Made by a program: the position numbers and the translations under genes
Part shown: piece after piece, positions 63,361 to 64,000 of the stretch
Numbering within the stretch: the stretch's first letter is position 1
Layout: every line of letters begins with the position of its first letter
The notes under the pieces: model-generated
The model's input: the letters and a program-made list of their open reading frames with translations, nothing else
Told to the model about the DNA's origin: nothing
Database searches by the model: none
Source: Enoplosus armatus
Taxonomy: Eukaryota > Chordata > Actinopteri > Centrarchiformes > Enoplosidae
Direction: 5' to 3'
DNA length: 64,000 nt
Assembly: GCF_043641665.1 (NCBI RefSeq)
Contig: NC_092188.1
Span: 16,017,704 to 16,081,703, forward strand

Positions 63361-63528
63361 AGTCTCTTTCTCTATCATCTATCTCTATCAGTCACATGTA
63401 TGTCTGTCATATTGTTAAAATAAGTCTGGCTTTGAAAGGAACGAACAGTACCCTGAGGGCTTGTCAGACAACTTGATGACATGATGCTTCTGTTGAAAGA
63501 AAGCAGGGAGGATCAAATGCTTAATGGC

Positions 63529-63532
<4 letters not shown>

Positions 63533-63581
<49 letters not shown>
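63533..63581. repeat. (TG)n microsatellite
   Basis: Pure TG run of 49 bases. Confidence 0.97.
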
Positions 63582-63582
<1 letters not shown>

Positions 63583-64000
63583 TTTTCTTAAACGTCTTTT
63601 TGAGTCTTTTCAAGTGATGGTTTCAATGTTATTTCCGTAAGGTATAGAGCACTTAATGTAAATTCACAGTGTACTTTGCAGGTTGAATAAAAACAAGAAA
63701 ATAAAATTTTGAGTAACAAAGAAGAAAAAGTAGCACAACAGATGCACCACAGTTAAAAGATTTGTTCAACTAAAGAGCCTCTGGGTTTTTTACTGGTGAG
63801 CAGAAAACTCATCATTTTAACCCGTGGAGCCGCTGCATTTACATTTGGCAATTGTTAGTGTGGCCAACTTTGTAATGCAGAATTAATATGTATCTGCTTT
63901 TGTAAACACATTTTGGCATTATGTCAATCCTTTAAAGAGACTTTTATAGTTTCAGAAATTGAATAATCTGGTATGTTTAATCAGGAAATAGGCTGATTTG

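Larger units (their letters stand above)
49791..64000 (+). other. cdkal1: CDKAL1 intron downstream of exon D (3' end outside window)
   Basis: GTAAGA at 49791; no acceptor followed by the expected next exon (Ile/Val-Gly-Glu-Arg-Gln-Gln-Val-Leu-Val, start of TRAM) was found up to base 64000. Contents: dinucleotide tracts at 50120, 51721, 52404, 59744, 63339 and 63533, retroelement 3'-end remnants at about 55372-55412, 55470-55790 and 59850-59948, perfect short palindromes at 61059-61086 and 62586-62612, and several regulatory-looking blocks (51180-51680, 57560-57730, 58470-58560, 60440-60615, 61490-61760, 63190-63330). Confidence 0.8.

Noticed and set aside
49791..64000. Search for the next exon (start of TRAM domain)
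   Set aside because: No acceptor followed by an (I/V)GERQQVLV-like reading was seen; it must lie downstream.

Overview
This is vertebrate nuclear DNA, most likely from a ray-finned (teleost) fish. It is AT-leaning and very rich in (CA)n/(GT)n microsatellites. It carries decayed repeats of kinds common in fish introns, and its few coding pieces are short exons with GT-AG borders separated by introns of about 10 to 20 kb. Nothing looks bacterial, viral or plasmid-like, and I found no rRNA, credible tRNA or CRISPR array.

One gene accounts for all the coding sequence I can support: a plus-strand orthologue of CDKAL1, the tRNA methylthiotransferase that makes ms2t6A at position 37 of tRNA-Lys(UUU). 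Four consecutive internal exons are visible at 9205-9371, 19118-19263, 39838-40018 and 49728-49790. They join without a frame break into about 185 residues. These cover the middle and end of the radical SAM domain and the first residues leading to the TRAM domain. The upstream exons (N-terminal methylthiotransferase domain and the CxxxCxxC iron-sulfur motif) and the downstream exons (most of TRAM and the C-terminal ER anchor) lie outside the window. Only about 0.9 percent of the window is coding.

Layout: 1-9204 is the end of an intron, with a long inverted-repeat element at 2783-3299 and a possible small TA-flanked element at 8590-8847. The second intron (9372-19117) has a paired SOX-like motif near 9.7 kb, a CpG-bearing patch near 10.5 kb, a TAAT-rich block near 11.3 kb and a 27-bp triplicated unit near 13.7 kb. 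The third intron (19264-39837) has a repeat with an internal duplication near 21.4 kb, the longest GT tract (23.4 kb) and several blocks that look like conserved noncoding elements, the best at 38.15-39.5 kb. The fourth intron (40019-49727) has purine-rich tracts and homeodomain-motif blocks. The fifth (49791 to the end) has the strongest regulatory-looking blocks (51.2-51.7, 60.4-60.6, 61.5-61.75 and 63.2-63.3 kb) and 3' ends of decayed retroelements at 55.4-55.8 and 59.85 kb.

Vertebrate CDKAL1 introns are known to host long-range enhancers of the neighbouring SOX4 gene. The most interesting reading is therefore that this 'empty' intronic DNA is a regulatory landscape with a housekeeping-type bystander gene running through it. 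That is inference: conservation cannot be measured from one sequence. No previously undescribed protein system was found.
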